A stretch of 21,491 nucleotides of DNA. It comes from JBCCSZ01 sp039199225 (GTDB lineage Bacteria; Bacteroidota; Bacteroidia; Chitinophagales; Saprospiraceae). The notes beneath the pieces are model-generated. The model did no database searches, had not been told where the DNA came from, and saw nothing but the letters and a program-made list of their open reading frames with translations. A program made the position numbers and the translations under genes. The stretch spans positions 1 to 21,491 of the forward strand of contig JBCCSZ010000118.1 in the NCBI GenBank assembly GCA_039199225.1, written 5' to 3'. Every line of letters starts with the position of its first letter. Position 1 is the stretch's first letter. Of this stretch, positions 1 through 9,300 are shown in pieces.

Positions 1-709
1 CCACCTTCCAAAAGTATTTGGGAATAGAGACTTTGTGCTGACTTCTGGGAATGCTGGGCAGCCCATCTTCCAAATGGCCACCTGTACAAACATACAACTG
101 AGTCTGGGGATGGTGATACAAATAACCCCTCAGCAGTGCCTCTAATTCCGCCCATTTGCCGCGATTGAAATCCGCCAACTGAGGCGCCATATTGGAATAG
201 TAATAGGTATCCGACATGGCCTCTTGCGACCAGTTGAAATCAGCCGAAGCAGCGAGATGTCCTCGGTCGTAACCAAAGCCATCGTATTTATAAGTGCTAT
301 CTGCCTGTAGGTATTTCAAAAAATAATCTGCCTCCACAGCACTACCCGAGCTGACTTTGGGATCGGGCCGAAAGTCATTCGATCGGGGCAGTTTTCCATT
401 CAATACATCTGCTATAATAATGTGGGCTACCCAACGGGCCTGCTCGTGCTTTTCGTCATAAAGCAGACTTAAGCCGCTGTGTTCAATGGGTTGATCCGCT
501 TGGTTGAGCTTTGGTAGCCCCCAGGCGGCTAGGTCGCGGCGAAGCTTTTGAAGTTTCACATCCTCCATGCGGCGCAAAAGCTGCGCTTTACTGCGTTCCA
601 GTTGTTGAACCTCTGATTCTAATTGCGAAAGCTGCTGTTCCAGAGATTGGCCGGAAAGCAGGCTGAGAAATGTTATGTTGAAAACCGAAATGGCCAGTAG
701 CCTTAGCAT
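1..709 (-). CDS. Exported DNA/RNA non-specific endonuclease (NUC1 family), 3' end missing
   Basis: I translated this open frame by hand. It starts at the ATG at 709-707 and runs off the left edge, giving 236 residues. A signal peptide (about residues 1-20, ending LLSGQS) is followed by a coiled-coil-like stretch rich in Gln, Glu and Leu (22-60) and then the nuclease domain. The family signature is clear: YDRGH at 147-151 with the catalytic His151, then NMAPQ at 173-177 and FNRGKWAELE at 181-190, whose Asn182 and Glu190 match the metal-binding Asn and the conserved Glu of Serratia nuclease. The family cleaves DNA and RNA, both strands, using one Mg2+. The signal peptide predicts action outside the cytoplasm. 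It lies 93 bp downstream of the 288-aa gene on the same strand and could be the last gene of the caspase operon or have its own promoter. The C-terminal part of the domain lies outside the window. Confidence 0.9.
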   Translation of the reverse strand, partial: MLRLLAISVFNITFLSLLSGQSLEQQLSQLESEVQQLERSKAQLLRRMEDVKLQKLRRDLAAWGLPKLNQADQPIEHSGLSLLYDEKHEQARWVAHIIIADVLNGKLPRSNDFRPDPKVSSGSAVEADYFLKYLQADSTYKYDGFGYDRGHLAASADFNWSQEAMSDTYYYSNMAPQLADFNRGKWAELEALLRGYLYHHPQTQLYVCTGGHLEDGLPSIPRSQHKVSIPKYFWKV

Positions 710-802
710 TCAATAAGTCGATTTAATGCATTGACAAGATAGGTCAATTCTGAGAATTTGGCAGGATTGAAGCGTTAAATCCACGTTAAACATGGACCAG
801 AT

Positions 803-1669
803 TCACTTATCTTGTGCTTGATTCCTCTTATCTATCAAAGCATCAAGATGGGTATCCATCCACCAGGCCAGATTGTTTTTTTCCGGAACGCCATAAGCTT
901 CAAATAAATAGTTTTCAACCATTTTTTGGAGGGTATCCCTTGGCGCATCGTCAACAATTTTCAAAAGGGTTTGAACTTCTTTTAGCAAACTGTCTTTTTG
1001 AGGGAAAATGGGTGTAAAGCGGTTGATCCGCTTCGACTCTGGGATGCTGTCGTTGTAGTAATAAAAGGCGTAGTCATCGACCTCGGAGGCTTCGATCGCT
1101 TGGCCATCGACCTGATAAAGCTTATCGCGTTTGATGATGAGCCGATTGCCGGAATGGTCCAGCCGCTTGTTGATGACCTCCTTTTTCCAGTGGTACTGGA
1201 TGATGAAAAACCGGCGGCTATCCATGGGAAATTCCTTGCGTCCAACCTCAATGGAAACGCTGTCTCCCAAAATAAGAAAATCCTTACCGTCTAAGTATTG
1301 TCGAAAATCGAAGTAGGAATTGATTTTGCCAGGACGGGTATTCCATACTCCTCGGATGGCTTTTAGGTGGTAGCCGGGCAGACGAGAAGCAGGCTTTGCA
1401 ATGTAGGATTTTTGTTGCTGGTCGACCAAGCCCAGGCGATCGGTTGGCGCGCTGAACATCAGCTTATCCTTCGATGAAAATTTACTCAAAGGGCGAAGCC
1501 ATTCCCGAGTATAGGCATTTTGAATTTTTCCCCTCATCATAAATACCGTAAAGGTCTTTTCGTCCTTTTCCTGTCCTGCTGTTTTGAGAAATGCAGCATT
1601 GGAAAAAGATAAAAAGAATACGACGCCCATTGCGGCAACTGCAAAAAATATATGGTTCTTTTTCATCAT
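803..1669 (-). CDS. Exported protein of unknown function, 288 aa
   Basis: The N-terminus has two Met codons, Lys-Lys and a hydrophobic core (residues about 5-22) ending SNA, typical of a type I signal peptide, so the product is probably periplasmic or exported. The mature part is mixed alpha/beta. Residues about 40-95 (around RGKIQNA and SSKDKLMFSAP) loosely resemble an N-terminal segment I associate with other secreted Bacteroidota proteins, in which a GKI-type strand is followed by a KLxF strand; this is a weak impression, not a domain call. The C-terminal 70 residues are helical and charged (LLKEVQTLLKIVDDAPRDTL). No catalytic motif is visible. It begins 29 bp after the stop of the 1041-aa caspase gene, so co-transcription is likely. 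The first of two adjacent ATGs was taken as the start; no Shine-Dalgarno sequence separates the choices. Confidence 0.8.
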   Translation of the reverse strand: MMKKNHIFFAVAAMGVVFFLSFSNAAFLKTAGQEKDEKTFTVFMMRGKIQNAYTREWLRPLSKFSSKDKLMFSAPTDRLGLVDQQQKSYIAKPASRLPGYHLKAIRGVWNTRPGKINSYFDFRQYLDGKDFLILGDSVSIEVGRKEFPMDSRRFFIIQYHWKKEVINKRLDHSGNRLIIKRDKLYQVDGQAIEASEVDDYAFYYYNDSIPESKRINRFTPIFPQKDSLLKEVQTLLKIVDDAPRDTLQKMVENYLFEAYGVPEKNNLAWWMDTHLDALIDKRNQAQDK

Positions 1670-1698
1670 TTCAGCATTATTTTAGGAGGAAGAACAGC

Positions 1699-4600
1699 TT
1701 ACCAAAGCTGCCAATCATTGACAATATTCCTACTTCGATAAGTCGGTGTTTGTAGTCCGTATGTTTTATTGGATACCTCCCGGGATAGGTACTGCTGCAA
1801 TTCTGAAATCATCAGTTTACCATCTTTGTCTAAATCGGAAAGATTGTTTAGGACTGATCGAAGGCAGTAGATGAAAACGCCATTTTGCCAGCGGTTTCCC
1901 TCCAAGGCAAACTCCATCCCACTGGCACTAGAAATAACGGTTGCACCAGTCCGACGCCGTAAATCAATAAAGGTTCGTTTCATTAGTTCAAAAGGCAAGG
2001 ATAAGCCATCGTCTGTGTATTTCGGCCTTTTTACAGCACTGCGGACAATCATTTTTTCGTTGAGCGTATTTTTTTCTTCGATTAATCGAATGCTTGCCGT
2101 ATCAATCTCACCGGAGTGACAGGCATCCATCAGCATGAGTTTGTTTCGGGCGGGGATACTGTCCAGCATGGCCTCCAATTGTTCGTACGGAATACCGGTC
2201 CCTTCCGGTCGGTCAAAGTTTGTTTCATAAGTAGCCAGGAGGTAGTTGAAATGTCGATCGAATAGGCCATGCCCTGCCACGTAGAGTATGACTTTGTCAT
2301 TGATTTTGGACTTCAAAAGTTGCTGCTTAATTTGTTTCAGGGCGGCCGGATTCAGTTCTTTGTTGGACAAGTGAAATTTATGCTTTTGAGCATACAAGTC
2401 ATCATCGGCTGAAAAAAGGTCGATGAAATCTCCTAGGTCTTTCTCGACATATTCCAAATTGAATTTTTCATCCGCAAATTTTGCAACACCCAATGATATG
2501 AGGTAAAGATCGGGCTTTGGGGCCGAACGCTCACAAACGATTTCTTTATTGACCCGCAGAGATTCCGCTCCTCGTTGGTTGAGTACAGACAATTGGATTT
2601 TATTGTCTCCCGGATTGAGGCGCAGCCGTAGACTATCCTTGTAGACATGGGTTTTTAGGGAACGTAGATCAATCCCATTAATGCCATAAATCGGAACATC
2701 GTTGATGTAGACATTGACCCTATCCAATCGTTCGAGGGAATCGCGGGCTTCGAATAAAAGGCTGACCTCCTCCTCATCCGTCCTGCGATCAGCACTGGCA
2801 TACAACAAGGTCAAATCGGGTAAATGAAAATCTTCCGACAACATATCTTCTGTAAAATTCATTCGGCTCAAGCGTTTCAGATAAGCTTCTTTATAAGCTT
2901 GTATCAAGGAATCTGGACTGCCGCCCAGTCGCTGCAAAACCAAATCGGGTCGATTGTATTTTAAATCAAATTGTTCAGGTGGAAATACTTTATCGTTGAT
3001 TCGAAAAAGGAAAGCCTGAAAGAATTCTTGGGAATTGAAGTAGTAGCCATCCGGTGTGACAATACTGTACGCTTGAGGACTGCGAAAGATCATCTGCGCC
3101 ACCTCAGTGAAGCCCCCCTCTGATAGCTGCCAAAATTTAATCGTACCATCTCGGCCAAGTGAGCTGAGTAGTTTGGTTTTTGGATCATAACTCAAATCGG
3201 TGATCCCCGAAGGATGTTGTGCTGGTATAAAATTATTTTTTCGCTTAGGCTTCAAAAATTGCCAGTTGAGGAGTGTTCCCCCCGCCCCGCTACTGACTAC
3301 AGAATTAAGGTCTTCGATGTAACACAAATCTGTAACCGCCGACTCATGTCCATTGATCCATTTCCGACTTTTCTTTTTCCGCATCGAAAACAAACGGAGC
3401 GAACCGTCGGCTGCCCCACAAATGATGTGATCGGAATTGCCACAACGAAGCATACTTCTGATGTTGGAGCCCTTATCCCAATTCCTCTCCGGATAATTGG
3501 AGAATGCCTGATTGTAATACATCGAAGGTCCTGTCAAGCGCCTTTTGATTTTTCCTTCTGCCACATCCCAAATTACCAACCCATTGCTGGTTCCCAAAAG
3601 TCGACTCTCCGTCTCGTCCTCTTGAGAAGCAATCAAAGAAAACGGCCACTTGGCCTGGTCAACCAGATATCGATTGGGAATGTCGTCGTAAAAACGAGCA
3701 AAAGTCATCCGCGAAGATTGGTAGTAATATTCAAAAATCTCTCTTCCAGCCATGAAAAAAATACTCGGATTCTGATCCAATATTTCGAAGTTTCTAATAT
3801 CAGCTGGCGTTTGGATGTGGGCCAATAACCGGCTGGTATCTTGTAGAGAACGCAAGGTGAAGTCTTGCTTGCCAGACAATATCCCCAAGGCATTCAGTGA
3901 TTGGTTGTAATGGACGATTCTCGGTTCGGTGGGAAAGTGGTAACGCTTTTGAATACTTAGGTTTTCCAGCCTCAGTTCGTAAAGTGCCAGGAGGTCCCTG
4001 AATAGTAGGGAGTTGGAATTGGAGAAGTTGATGTCTTTTTGAATGCTGTTGGCAGCAAGAGGAACCGTTTCTTTAGCTTTGGTAACGGCCCTTACTAATT
4101 TTTCTTTGGGCAATTCTATTTTTTGAAGCTTGTCCAAATCTACCCGGAAAGTTTTTCGACCGATCACTGCACGATCTGAAAGTTTGGACACCGTTGTATA
4201 CTTCAAGTAGTCGCCATTGTAAATTAATTCCACCTGTTCGGTACTCCCCCATTCATTTAAGGTAACCCACCCTAGGAGCTCTAGGCTTTCAAAATCGTAT
4301 AAGCGAAGTCCTCGTCTGGAATTGACAATCAGATAGCGCGCATCTGGGTCGATCAACATTTTGTAAATGTGGTCAAAGGTCTTATTGGATTTGATCTTTT
4401 TGGGAGACAATAAATTAGCGATTCCATGCATCCACTTCCCCGAATGGTGGACAATCTTACCTTCCAATTCTTGCTGCAGTGTTCCGTTTTTCAAGTTCCA
4501 CACCTTTATCGTTCCATCCCAACTGCCACTAAATAGTTTCTGCTCATCGGGACTGAACACCAAGCTGGACACCTTACTTTTGTGGCCATAAAGACGAAAC

Positions 4601-4824
4601 AACTCATAGCCTGTTGCCTCTTCTTTGACGATGATGAGCTGGCCCGTACCACTACTGGCAGAATAGGTTCCGCGAGCAGATAAACAGTAAATTTCTGGAG
4701 GCGTGAAATGTCCAATCTGTGGGACAATATCAATCGTTTGACTTTTTTGACAAAAGCCATTTTGTAAACAGATACTGAAAATAATACAGAATAATATCTT
4801 TGAAATCAAATTGTAACATCCCAT
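1699..4824 (-). CDS. Exported WD40-caspase (peptidase C14), 1041 aa
   Basis: The start is the ATG at 4824, giving a good signal peptide (hydrophobic 8-20, likely cleavage after GFC at 25). The frame stays open to 4875, but that extension lies inside the upstream gene. Residues about 75-570 form a WD40 propeller; clear blades lie near 79-114, 456-482, 492-525 and 537-570, others are degenerate. A linker with FDLKYNRPDLVL (619-630) and an Ig-like beta domain (about 669-765) lead to the caspase domain (771-1015). This has the dyad His852 in VAGHG and Cys902 in DACHSGE, the p10 segment around ISSASGMEFALEG (964-976), and an EF-hand-like loop DLDKDGKLMISE (997-1008). C14 peptidases cleave after Asp, Arg or Lys; specificity cannot be read here. 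It overlaps nothing but starts one base after the previous stop (TGATATG), which suggests translational coupling. It is a paralogue of the 1350-aa protein. It would act in the periplasm or at the surface. Confidence 0.93.
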   Translation of the reverse strand: MGCYNLISKILFCIIFSICLQNGFCQKSQTIDIVPQIGHFTPPEIYCLSARGTYSASSGTGQLIIVKEEATGYELFRLYGHKSKVSSLVFSPDEQKLFSGSWDGTIKVWNLKNGTLQQELEGKIVHHSGKWMHGIANLLSPKKIKSNKTFDHIYKMLIDPDARYLIVNSRRGLRLYDFESLELLGWVTLNEWGSTEQVELIYNGDYLKYTTVSKLSDRAVIGRKTFRVDLDKLQKIELPKEKLVRAVTKAKETVPLAANSIQKDINFSNSNSLLFRDLLALYELRLENLSIQKRYHFPTEPRIVHYNQSLNALGILSGKQDFTLRSLQDTSRLLAHIQTPADIRNFEILDQNPSIFFMAGREIFEYYYQSSRMTFARFYDDIPNRYLVDQAKWPFSLIASQEDETESRLLGTSNGLVIWDVAEGKIKRRLTGPSMYYNQAFSNYPERNWDKGSNIRSMLRCGNSDHIICGAADGSLRLFSMRKKKSRKWINGHESAVTDLCYIEDLNSVVSSGAGGTLLNWQFLKPKRKNNFIPAQHPSGITDLSYDPKTKLLSSLGRDGTIKFWQLSEGGFTEVAQMIFRSPQAYSIVTPDGYYFNSQEFFQAFLFRINDKVFPPEQFDLKYNRPDLVLQRLGGSPDSLIQAYKEAYLKRLSRMNFTEDMLSEDFHLPDLTLLYASADRRTDEEEVSLLFEARDSLERLDRVNVYINDVPIYGINGIDLRSLKTHVYKDSLRLRLNPGDNKIQLSVLNQRGAESLRVNKEIVCERSAPKPDLYLISLGVAKFADEKFNLEYVEKDLGDFIDLFSADDDLYAQKHKFHLSNKELNPAALKQIKQQLLKSKINDKVILYVAGHGLFDRHFNYLLATYETNFDRPEGTGIPYEQLEAMLDSIPARNKLMLMDACHSGEIDTASIRLIEEKNTLNEKMIVRSAVKRPKYTDDGLSLPFELMKRTFIDLRRRTGATVISSASGMEFALEGNRWQNGVFIYCLRSVLNNLSDLDKDGKLMISELQQYLSREVSNKTYGLQTPTYRSRNIVNDWQLW

Positions 4825-4825
4825 A

Positions 4826-5638
4826 TCAAAAATAATATTTAAATCCCAATAAGGCAGAGTTGTACAGCATACCATCAGCCCTTCCTTCCACGTATAGATT
4901 CAATCTTGGATGGATGAAATATTGAAGAAAACCAGCCACATAATAATCCTGCTTGATTTCCTCCTCTCCACCAAAGAAGAAAAATTGGTCCAGCCCTGTT
5001 TTGAATCCAAAGTCTATCTTAATGTTTCGCAGTGGAAAATAAAAGCCGATGCCCGCAGAAATACGACTGTAATAATCAAATGTAAAATTCTCAATAGGAC
5101 CACTTTGTGTAAACACGATTTCCGCAACGAGCAGGCGTATCAAGCGCAACCCGGCATGGAGTTCGACAAGGGGAACATTTCGAATTCTTTGAGACAAGGT
5201 ATCGTCTTCAAATTTGCGGATGGTGGTCAGCCCGGTTGCGGCACCAAGATAAGGTTGAAACCATGCTATTCGCTTTATCTGTTTATCGCTGTTGGCCTCG
5301 ACGATGGGGAGCATCGAACGTACTTGCTCCGCACTGAAGCCCTCCAAATGGTAGTTCCAAAAAATAGTATACGTCTTGTCTTTTTTCAGTCGAATGTTTT
5401 TACCCACATCTCCGGAGTAGCCTTCTCTACGAGGAAATATTTGTTCGCCAGAAAGGGTAATGAATGATAGATAGACCGTTGTTTTATTGAAATTGGTTTT
5501 CCGCATCCGATAGGAAATTTTGCAATAGTTTTCTTCAACGACCATCTCAACCATTATAGGTGCTAGGTCGTAGTGCAACTGCGCAGACAATTGACCAACG
5601 GCACAAAAAAGCGCGAGGAAAATGATAATTGCTTTCAT
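4826..5638 (-). CDS. Exported Ig-like plus beta-barrel protein, probable outer-membrane protein, 270 aa
   Basis: A signal peptide (1-19, cleavage at LSA-Q) is followed by a beta-sandwich-like module (about 28-112). It contains a GYSGDVGKNI strand-turn (73-82) and an FWNYHLEGF strand (93-101), a pattern I recognise from Ig-like modules of exported Bacteroidota proteins. Residues about 125-270 alternate polar and hydrophobic residues in short strands and end in Phe (FKYYF), typical of a small outer-membrane beta-barrel with a BAM recognition signal. The specific function is unknown. The gene sits between two WD40-caspase genes and begins one base after the stop of the 218-aa gene (TGATATG). Such a position suggests a membrane anchor, partner or substrate for the exported caspases; that is inference only. 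Confidence 0.85.
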   Translation of the reverse strand: MKAIIIFLALFCAVGQLSAQLHYDLAPIMVEMVVEENYCKISYRMRKTNFNKTTVYLSFITLSGEQIFPRREGYSGDVGKNIRLKKDKTYTIFWNYHLEGFSAEQVRSMLPIVEANSDKQIKRIAWFQPYLGAATGLTTIRKFEDDTLSQRIRNVPLVELHAGLRLIRLLVAEIVFTQSGPIENFTFDYYSRISAGIGFYFPLRNIKIDFGFKTGLDQFFFFGGEEEIKQDYYVAGFLQYFIHPRLNLYVEGRADGMLYNSALLGFKYYF

Positions 5639-5639
5639 A

Positions 5640-6296
5640 TCAGATATTTACAGCTAGTCCGATGTAAAATTGTGGAAATCGCGTAGATAAATCTCCTTCC
5701 GAGCAAATACCTCCAACGCAACTGTTGCGATAAAAAACGGAGGTTTCCAGACTCAGGTTTGCACGAAAATTGTAGCGGACTTTTCCACCAAACGAAAGCG
5801 CCGCGTGCAGCTTTTCTTCCGGATGCCATTTCCAAAACGAAAAATCCACAGGAATGAGAATCATCAACTTAGAGTGGTTCAACTTAATATTCATCACATC
5901 AAAACCCACCGTATACGTTTGCCAGGGAGTTTCTACAAAAGGTAAGTCTTCAAAACTTCGCTGATACGCAAAGTAAAGTGCCGGAATCAAAACCATGGGA
6001 TTTGGACCACCTGCATCGATGACCACAGAAACACCATAGCTGCTAATTCCCGGAATATCTCTTTGTTCTTCCCGATAGACCAAGCGAAATTTTTCGTAAG
6101 CATAATACGGCATGATTCGAAAATGAACCGTCCGATTGTAGAGATAATTGAAGCGATACAAAAAAGCATTTTCCTTCACCGTATCCGCAGATACAGTAAA
6201 GGAAGTTGCCATAAAATTGGCAGAGGCTTCTTGTACATATACCACTAAAAGGCAAGTAAGGCCCAATAGCTTAATGGTCGTTCTAAGGGTTTTCAT
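5640..6296 (-). CDS. Exported beta-rich protein, possible outer-membrane barrel, 218 aa
   Basis: The N-terminus has a signal peptide (Lys/Arg start, hydrophobic 9-20, cleavage near EASA at 23-26). The mature part is strand-rich with many aromatic residues; the last hundred residues contain alternating strands (for example KLMILIPVDFSFW and FPQFYIGLAVNI) that could form a small barrel. Two Cys residues lie close together near the C-terminus (CVGGIC), in what would be a loop, and may form a disulfide in the periplasm or outside. No enzyme motif is visible. It starts 17 bp after the stop of the 1350-aa caspase gene and ends one base before the next start, so it is embedded in the operon. I do not recognise a named family; like the 270-aa neighbour it may place or shield the caspases at the envelope. 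Confidence 0.82.
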   Translation of the reverse strand: MKTLRTTIKLLGLTCLLVVYVQEASANFMATSFTVSADTVKENAFLYRFNYLYNRTVHFRIMPYYAYEKFRLVYREEQRDIPGISSYGVSVVIDAGGPNPMVLIPALYFAYQRSFEDLPFVETPWQTYTVGFDVMNIKLNHSKLMILIPVDFSFWKWHPEEKLHAALSFGGKVRYNFRANLSLETSVFYRNSCVGGICSEGDLSTRFPQFYIGLAVNI

Positions 6297-6313
6297 GGTT
6301 TACCATTTTTATC

Positions 6314-9300
6314 TCACCATATCTGCCAATCGTTCAAAATATTTTCAGCGCGATGAACAGGTTGTTGCTTATTTGAAGTCAATCGCTTGACCGATGTCGA
6401 TAGGTACTGTTGCAGTTCAGACAGATGAATTTCTCCGTCCGAGTTGAGATCAGCAACTCCTTTGTTGATGCCTCTTTTCAGACAGTAGGTAAAAATGCTG
6501 TTTCCCCAATCGGGCGCCTCGTAAGCATAATCTTGTGCTTTGGCACTACCGATTACGGTCGTCCCAGTTCCACTCCTCAAGTCTACAAAAAGACTTTTCG
6601 TGTAATCAAAAGCACTCAGCTCATCCACCGCCTCCCAGCCGGTAGAAGGTGTAGAACGAACAATCATTTTTGTGTTGGAAGTATTCTTTACTTCAATTTG
6701 TTTCAAGATGGTCGAATCTGCCTCACCAGCATGACAAGCATCCAACAGCAACAGCTTCTGACGGGCAGGGATGTTCATCAACCATTTATTTAAAGACTCG
6801 TAGGGAAGGCTGGTATTTTGGGGATTGTCAAAATCTGTATCGTGGGTCGCCAGATAGTATTTGAAGTCTCTGCTGAGCATACCATGTGTTGCCAGCATGA
6901 TGATGACCCGATCGCCAACGTTGACATCTTGCAATTTCTTGAGCAGATCCTCAGAAGCTTCCGCGGTAAAATCCTGATCGATCAATCTGTGTACCTGTAC
7001 GGTCTCAAACTGGCTGCGCTGGCTGCCAAAAAGTTCAGCCACATCCTCTAAATCCTCCCGTGGATACAATAGGTTGAAAGAATCGTTTTGAAATTTCGAA
7101 GCCCCCATCAATACCAGGTGTAAATCTCCCTTAGTGACAGGACCGGTGTAATTGACGACAGCATACTCTTTGATGGACATGGCGCCGGAGGCATTGAGTG
7201 CGTAAGCTTGTATGCGGTTTTCACCCGGTGACAGCTCCAACGCGTATTCGCGCTCAAAGCTTTGTACTTTTTGATCGAGAATTGATTCCTGGCCATCTGG
7301 AAGCACAGGTACGCCATTGACCAGAAGGTGGATGCTCGAAAGAGGCTCCAGAGCATCCACTGCTTTGATTTGCAAGGCCAGCTTTTTATCTGCACTGGAT
7401 AAAGGCAAGGATTGGATTTCAACCGTAGGCAGGTTCAGTTTGGTCGCTCCGTCCGTTGCCTGAATGCCCATGCGCTCCATACGCATCTGATGTGCAGCCC
7501 GATAAGCTTGTCTAAGATTCTTGTTTTGATTGACCGAAGTACTGTCTCCAATACTACTTTCAAACTCCTGCAGCACTAGGTCCGGACGGTTGAACATCAA
7601 GTCAAATTGATCGAACGGAAAAACATCTCTACCATCTACAAAGGCCAAGGCCCGTGTGTCTTTTCGGGAAGCGGTATAGTAACCACTGGGCAGCATAATG
7701 ATGTACTCGTTTTCACCTTTGATTCCGATGAAGCTGTACAGCTCTTGATCCTTCTCCAAATCCCAAACTTTCACCTGCCGATCCCAACCGTTGCTGATGA
7801 GTGTTTTGCCACTGGGGCTAAAGCTCACCTGCCCGCTGTGTCCTTGCAACGTTTTCAGAATTTCACCCGTTTTAGCATCCCAAATGCGAATGTTATTGGC
7901 CTCGGAACTGCTGGCAGCCACCATGTTGCCATCCGGACTGAATGCCACATTGGATTGATACGCTTTGCTGTCTTTCAGGATGTAATCCTTTTTCTTCATG
8001 TTCTTGGTAAGGTACCGCATAGCAATGTTTTCCTTAAGCCGTTGCTGCCGCTCTTTCTTGGCCCTTTTCTTTTTATTTTTTATCTTTTTTATGTTCTTGG
8101 CGCTACCAAAAAAACCACTATGCGGTAATACGGCCATGCGGGTCCAATCTGGACTGATGGACGAATATTCTTTCAGGGTTTTACCTCCCAGTAGCTGCAT
8201 GAACATGGCAGAACTCGACATGCTCTGGTCAAGCGTATCCTGATGGAGGCTGTCTGTTTTCATCGAACTGGCATCCGGGGTATTTTTTAGAAAAAGCTCC
8301 TGCATTAACTTCAAATTCCAATCTGTCCACAGGCGCATTTGGCGACCACTTTCCAGGTTGTAAAATCGGACCGAGGCGTGGTCGTCACGCCACAAGGCAG
8401 CATATTTGCCATCGGGACTGATGTCTATGTCGCTGTACTTATTGAAGGCTAATCCACCAAATTGATTGATGGCTTTTGCTGCACCAAACACCCCTCTTTC
8501 TTTACCTCCCAATAAATTTCTACCGGGAATTTTGGTACCCAATCCATCTAAGGCACCTAATACGCCACCGCTTTTTTCCTCCTCAATTGCCTTATCTGCT
8601 TTCTCCACTTGATCAGCGGTACCAGTTATGCCAGCAATGATCCTCTCTCCCAGTGTAGCCTCTTTTTCCCGAATAAGACGCCCATCTTCCAGCGACCAAA
8701 ACCGAATGGAGCGGTCCGTATGCGTCAGTCCAATCGAGCGGTTGGAAGGATCAAAAACCATGTTGTAAAAGGGCGAACCATCTTTATCGAGTTGGTGGCG
8801 GAGGCTACCGCTCGTCGTCTCCCAAATAAGAGTCTTGGAGGAAGTTTGGCCGGCAATCCATTCCCCATTTGGCGAAAAAATAAGCTTGTCAAAATTTCCA
8901 TCGCTTTCTTCCAACTCAGAAACATCGTCATTGTCTTCCGAATGGAATACGCGAATGGGACCGTTGATTTGAGGAAGCAAGGCATAGTAGTTCAGGGCAG
9001 GGCTAAAGACAATGCTGTCGTACTTTGGGAATGCATGCGGGACACGGCCGTCGGTCAGGCTCAGCATGCGATAGCTGATGAATTTTTTCTCCTTGAGGAG
9101 TGGATGGAGATTTTGCGCTAGCTCCACCTCTTCCAGTATGATGGAATCCAAACGTGTGGGTTCAATTTCCATGGTAATGGGCGGTATGGCAGCACCCAAT
9201 TTCTGGAATGTCTTTCCAGATTCCAATTCACAAATAAATACCTTGGGATCATCCGAGCTACCAGAGGAGCCAATGATCAGGCTCTTAGCGTCTTGGGTCA

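Noticed and set aside
773..790. Direct repeat CGTTAAA (773-779 and 784-790) as a LytTR site
   Set aside because: The 11-bp period does not match the usual LytTR spacing of about 21-22 bp, and the flanks do not fit the consensus.
3214..3828. 204-codon plus-strand frame, and similar long frames at 7607-8128, 8609-9121, 13691-14209, 16090-16605, 4910-5467 and 20584-21063
   Set aside because: All lie across well-supported genes in another frame or strand and show low-complexity or shadow-like sequence with no domain.
1699..4875. Long version of the 1041-aa caspase starting at 4875
   Set aside because: The extension lies within the upstream coding region and would precede the signal peptide by 17 residues.
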